Source of the DNA: Vibrio sp. ES.051
Lineage (GTDB): Bacteria > Pseudomonadota > Gammaproteobacteria > Enterobacterales > Vibrionaceae
Reading direction: 5' to 3'
Length of the DNA: 64,000 bases
Assembly: GCF_002563795.1 (NCBI RefSeq)
Contig: NZ_PDJL01000006.1
Location: forward strand, 1 to 64,000
Shown here in pieces: positions 60,605 to 64,000 of this stretch (position 1 is its first letter; the number at the start of each line of letters is the position of its first letter). A program made the translations under genes and the position numbers. Below the pieces are notes generated by a model. It had not been told where the DNA came from. It ran no database searches and saw nothing but the letters and a program-made list of their open reading frames with translations.

Positions 60605-61915
60605 TTATGCGGCTTCTTCTCTCAACTCTGGACGAGGTTTAGAGATGAACAGCATACATACAATTGCAGCGAAAGTGGGCAGCACCCACCCCATACCAAC
60701 GTCAAACAGTGGCAGGATATTGAATACAGAAACATCGATGCCAGACACTTTCGCAGCATCAACCAAAGCAAACAGTAATGATACTAGCAGTACCGCACGG
60801 TAAGCAAAGCGTGGATTGGGCAGTTTTTTACGCACAAAGGTAAGGACGACTAATGCAATCGCAACCGGATAAAGCGCAAACAATACTGGCACGGACAAAG
60901 CAATAAGCTGAGCAAGACCAACGTTCGCAACCAGTGCGCACACCGAGCCATTAATCAGTACCCACTGTCGATATGACAGTCGCGTTTTTGAACTGAAGAA
61001 ATCAGAACACGCAGAAATCAGGCCGATCGCAGTAGTTAAACACGCCAATAGCACGATGACAGACAGAACGATTTGTCCGTACGGACCAAATAACGCTTGC
61101 ACGTATTGGCTCAGAACCAAACCGCCGTTATCCGCCCCCGCAGCGACTGTCGCGCTTGTCGCACCCAAGTAGAATAACGAAATGTAAACAAACGCTAGGC
61201 CAGTGGCTGCAATGCAACCAGCAGAGATTAGGTATTTAGTTGTTGCTGTACGCTCAGTGATACCCTTACCACGCAGCGCATCCACCATCAGCATACCGAA
61301 CATCAATGACGCGAAAGTATCCATCGTGTTATACCCCTCTAGGAAACCTTTCGTCAGCGGCTGAGTTAAGTATTCACCTTGCGCACCGACCATTTCACCT
61401 TGAGGATCTATAAATACTGCCACTGCAAGAATGATCAAACCAACGAACAATGCTGGTGTTAACACTTTACCTATAAGATCAATCAAACGACCTTGGAACC
61501 ATGAAAACATCATCGCGGCAGCAAAGAATATCACTGAAAATGCCGTCAGATGGGTTTGCGATGCTTCAATGAAGAACGGCTTCACCGCCATCTCATAGGC
61601 GACTAAACCAGTACGAGGCGCAGCAAATGCAGGTCCAATGATGATAAAGATCAGCGCCGCCATCAAGACCGCCGCTTTTTTGGGCAAATCTTGTGTTAAA
61701 TGATCCCAAGAACCACCTGCAACAGCGATAGCAACGATAGTAATAAGAGGTAGACCTACCGCTGTTAGCAAGAAACCGAACATCGCTGGCATTAAGTTCT
61801 CACCCGCTAGCTGACCCGCTAGAGGAGGAAAAATGATGTTGCCGGCCCCCAAAAAGAACGCAAATAGCATAAAGCCTATTGCGATAATATCTGTTAGTTT
61901 TAACGTTTGCTTCAC
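60605..61915 (-). CDS. brnQ: Branched-chain amino acid carrier BrnQ
   Basis: BrnQ (LIV-II) imports Leu, Ile and Val with Na+ or H+. The 436-residue product has about 12 membrane segments and the N-terminal GFMLFAFFLGAGNIIFPPLAG, the family signature. GTG start at 61915 with CAAGGATTATCT upstream. Likely transcribed alone, between the fldB-shared terminator and the divergent trmN. Vibrio genomes often have several brnQ paralogues, so the symbol denotes the family. Confidence 0.92.
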   Translation of the reverse strand: MKQTLKLTDIIAIGFMLFAFFLGAGNIIFPPLAGQLAGENLMPAMFGFLLTAVGLPLITIVAIAVAGGSWDHLTQDLPKKAAVLMAALIFIIIGPAFAAPRTGLVAYEMAVKPFFIEASQTHLTAFSVIFFAAAMMFSWFQGRLIDLIGKVLTPALFVGLIILAVAVFIDPQGEMVGAQGEYLTQPLTKGFLEGYNTMDTFASLMFGMLMVDALRGKGITERTATTKYLISAGCIAATGLAFVYISLFYLGATSATVAAGADNGGLVLSQYVQALFGPYGQIVLSVIVLLACLTTAIGLISACSDFFSSKTRLSYRQWVLINGSVCALVANVGLAQLIALSVPVLFALYPVAIALVVLTFVRKKLPNPRFAYRAVLLVSLLFALVDAAKVSGIDVSVFNILPLFDVGMGWVLPTFAAIVCMLFISKPRPELREEAA

Positions 61916-62246
61916 AGATAATCCTTGTCTTTTGAATTAATGAATGTTGTGTATGCCAAGACCACTTTTTGTATACCAAAAGTCAATAAGTATACGTGGT
62001 TCAATCTATAAAATTTTCGCCGCATAATGACGAAAGAGTCAACATTTGGCAACCTTTAAGGAAAAAACACCATATTAATTTAGTTTTTAAACTCAAAAGC
62101 AGTGAATCAAACTGGATTTAAATAACAGGCCAGTTCTTTGTCTCGATCAATCAACAATACAGTTTGATAACAAACAAGACAACAATCCACACAATTAAGA
62201 AACAATAGAGCAATCGACTCTATTAGTGAACAAGTTTGAAACAATC
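61916..62246. other. divergent intergenic region between brnQ and trmN
   Basis: A 331-bp AT-rich gap. I see no gene. It must hold both promoters; on the brnQ side TTGACT (61986-61991 area, minus strand) is a possible -35, without a clear -10. A small hairpin with arms AATAGAG (62204-62210) and CTCTATT (62218-62224) lies in the trmN leader, about 20 nt before its start. Confidence 0.5.
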
Positions 62247-62966
62247 ATGAAGAACGAAAAATTTATTACTAAAGGCTTCAAGTTTAAGCAATTTTGCATC
62301 GAGGACGGGGAAAGTGGCATGCCAGTTAGTACTGATGGCATCATGCTTGGCGCTTGGGTTCAAAGCGCTCATGATGGCACTATTCTCGACATTGGTACTG
62401 GTACCGGCTTGCTGGCCTTAATGTGCGCTCAACGTTTTTCTGATGCCCAAATCACAGCGGTAGACATTGAGCTGACCGCCATTGACGCCGCACGTCAAAA
62501 CTTCGCTCAATCTCCTTGGCCAGAGCGTTTATGGCTACTTCACACTGATGTACTGAGCTATACCCCATCCCACTTATTCCAGCGGATCATTTGCAATCCG
62601 CCTTACTTCAATAGTGGAGAGCAATCCAAACAACGTCAGCGTGCAACCGCAAGACACACCTTAACCTTACGCCACAATGCGTTACTGCAACGTTGCCATC
62701 AACTGCTGGAAGATGATGGAAAAGCGAGTTTTGTGTTACCGACTTCCGAAGGCGAACAGTTTATTGAATTAGCACTAAGTCAAAGCTGGTATTTATCACG
62801 GTGTTGCCAAGTACAACCATCAGAAAAAAAACCAGTGCATCGTTTGCTATTTGAATTAGCCAAACAGCCTTGCGATACTCGGCAATCGCACTTAATCATT
62901 CACTCCCAAGGTGGTTACAGCGACGATTTTATCCAGTTAACTCATGAGTTTTACCTTAAGATGTGA
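62247..62966 (+). CDS. trmN: tRNA1(Val) (adenine37-N6)-methyltransferase TrmN (YfiC)
   Basis: YfiC/TrmN6 makes m6A37 in tRNA-Val(cmo5UAC). The 239-residue product is a Rossmann-fold methyltransferase with the SAM motif DIGTGTGLLAL near residue 50 and the N6-adenine motif NPPYF near 118. ATG 62247 begins MKNEKFITKGFKFKQF, aligning with YfiC-type N-termini; a GTG at 62226 would add seven residues. It is next to srmB on the same side, as in E. coli where yfiC and srmB are neighbours. Confidence 0.93.
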   Translation: MKNEKFITKGFKFKQFCIEDGESGMPVSTDGIMLGAWVQSAHDGTILDIGTGTGLLALMCAQRFSDAQITAVDIELTAIDAARQNFAQSPWPERLWLLHTDVLSYTPSHLFQRIICNPPYFNSGEQSKQRQRATARHTLTLRHNALLQRCHQLLEDDGKASFVLPTSEGEQFIELALSQSWYLSRCCQVQPSEKKPVHRLLFELAKQPCDTRQSHLIIHSQGGYSDDFIQLTHEFYLKM

Positions 62967-63074
62967 AATAATATGTGATCCTTATCACCAATCACTTTAT
63001 AATGTGCGACCTTTCGTATTCTATGCTGTTGTGGCGAACCATTAACCAAGCTCCGTGCTTGTGGAGAACTCATT

Positions 63075-64000
63075 GTGATCAGAACCTTTGCTGAACTCGA
63101 TCTAGACCCAAACCTACTTGATGCCATTGAAGAGATGGGCTTCGAGCGCCCAACGAAAGTTCAGGCGGAAGCCATCCCACAAGCCTTGGATGGACGAGAC
63201 ATTTTAGCGTCAGCGCCAACGGGAACAGGTAAAACGGCGGCATTTGTTCTGCCTGCTCTGCAGTACTTGCAAGATTTCCCTCGCCGTAAGCCGGGACCTG
63301 CGCGTATTTTGATTCTCACGCCGACACGTGAGTTGGCAATGCAGATTGCCGATCAAGCTCGCGCCTTGGCAAAAAATACCAAACTGAACATCTTTACGAT
63401 TACGGGTGGCGTTCAATACCAAGAGCACGCGGACATTCTGGCGACAACACAAGATATCGTTGTCGCCACCCCTGGGCGTTTAAAAGAATACATCGACGCA
63501 GAACGTTTTGATTGCCGTGCCATTGAATGGTTAATTCTAGACGAAGCCGATCGCATGCTGGATATGGGGTTTGCTCCAACGGTTGACAGATTGTCGACAG
63601 AATGTCGCTGGCGTAAGCAAACCCTGCTGTTCTCTGCCACCTTGGAAGGTAAAGGTGTAGAAGGCTTCGCAGCGGATCTATTAAACGACCCCGCTGAGAT
63701 TGATGCGAAATCGCCTCTGCGTGAGCGAAAGAAAATTGCTCAGTGGTATCACCGCGCAGATGATGCCGAACATAAACTTGAGCTCTTAAAGCACATCATC
63801 ACACAACAAGCAGAACGGACCATCGTATTTTTGAAAACTCGAGAGCGTCTTGCTGAGCTACGCGCACAACTTGAAAGCGCGCAAATTCCTTGTTCGTGGA
63901 TTCAAGGTGAAATGCCTCAAGATCGTCGTAACAACGCAATTGCCCGCTTTCGAGATGGCACCGTAAACGTGCTACTGGCAACCGATGTTGCGGCTCGCGG
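63075..64000 (+). CDS. srmB: DEAD-box RNA helicase SrmB (5' part, runs off the window)
   Basis: SrmB helps early 50S assembly by remodelling 23S rRNA, with L4 and L24. GTG 63075 with GGAGAACTC upstream gives MIRTFAELDLD, like E. coli SrmB. Present are the Q motif region (FERPTKVQAEAIP), motif I APTGTGKTA, Ia PTRELAM, II DEADRML, III SATLEG and part of the second RecA domain up to ATDVAAR. About 308 codons are inside the window; the C-terminal end and stop are missing. FPRRKPGPARILILTPT is close to the E. coli SrmB segment, which separates it from RhlB, RhlE and DeaD. Confidence 0.93.
   Translation, partial: MIRTFAELDLDPNLLDAIEEMGFERPTKVQAEAIPQALDGRDILASAPTGTGKTAAFVLPALQYLQDFPRRKPGPARILILTPTRELAMQIADQARALAKNTKLNIFTITGGVQYQEHADILATTQDIVVATPGRLKEYIDAERFDCRAIEWLILDEADRMLDMGFAPTVDRLSTECRWRKQTLLFSATLEGKGVEGFAADLLNDPAEIDAKSPLRERKKIAQWYHRADDAEHKLELLKHIITQQAERTIVFLKTRERLAELRAQLESAQIPCSWIQGEMPQDRRNNAIARFRDGTVNVLLATDVAAR

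Overview
The window is chromosomal DNA of a Vibrio (Gammaproteobacteria), most likely the larger chromosome of a Harveyi-clade or V. vulnificus-like species. Reasons: a Vibrio-type 16S 3' end; close Vibrio-type HlyU, VpsR and NptA proteins in one block; and a gene order that, as I remember it, is shared with the V. cholerae clpB-to-srmB region. I see no insertion sequence, prophage, integron or CRISPR array. This is core genome, and the interesting signals lie mostly in intergenic control regions.

Layout. Positions 1-5500 hold most of an rrn operon on the minus strand (16S, tRNA-Ile, tRNA-Ala, 23S; the 5S lies off the left edge) with two promoters. From 5.6 to 10 kb, minus strand, is rluD-pgeF-clpB, with a heat-shock promoter at clpB. 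From 10 to 21 kb come bamD, an MltF-like lytic transglycosylase, raiA, pheL-pheA with a complete attenuator, yjjX, slt-trpR (minus), ettA, and a PilZ protein followed by an M23 endopeptidase. From 21 to 27 kb are tyrA and aroF with TyrR boxes, and the muropeptide-recycling genes nagZ, anmK and murQ. From 27 to 32 kb is a pyruvate-sensing system: a CstA/BtsT-type transporter with a phased repeat array in front of it, then the LytS/LytR-type pair btsS-btsR.

From 31.6 to 39.4 kb, minus strand, is murJ-ribF-ileS-lspA-fkpB-ispH. Then rpsT, hlyU, nhaR and nptA follow, next a decayed short gene (43.3-43.6 kb), then rppH-ptsP-TauE/SafE permease-lgt-thyA on the minus strand. The 619-bp gap between rppH and mutH carries a cluster of DnaA boxes and GATC sites and sits where E. 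coli has DARS2. It is followed by mutH, a small unknown gene, tas, vpsR (biofilm regulator), lysS, prfB (with its programmed +1 frameshift), recJ, dsbC, xerD, fldB, brnQ, trmN and the 5' part of srmB, which runs off the right edge.

Themes. Cell-wall metabolism is heavily represented (pgeF, MltF-like, slt, M23, nagZ, anmK, murQ, murJ, lgt, lspA). Aromatic amino-acid synthesis and its control are spread over pheA, tyrA, aroF and trpR. Translation genes are rrn, raiA, ettA, ileS, lysS, prfB, rpsT, rluD and trmN. The two signals I rate highest are (1) seven 8-bp sites at an exact 20-bp period upstream of btsT, and (2) the DARS2-like region between rppH and mutH. Start codons were re-chosen from ribosome-binding sites and family length where the longest open frame was clearly too long.
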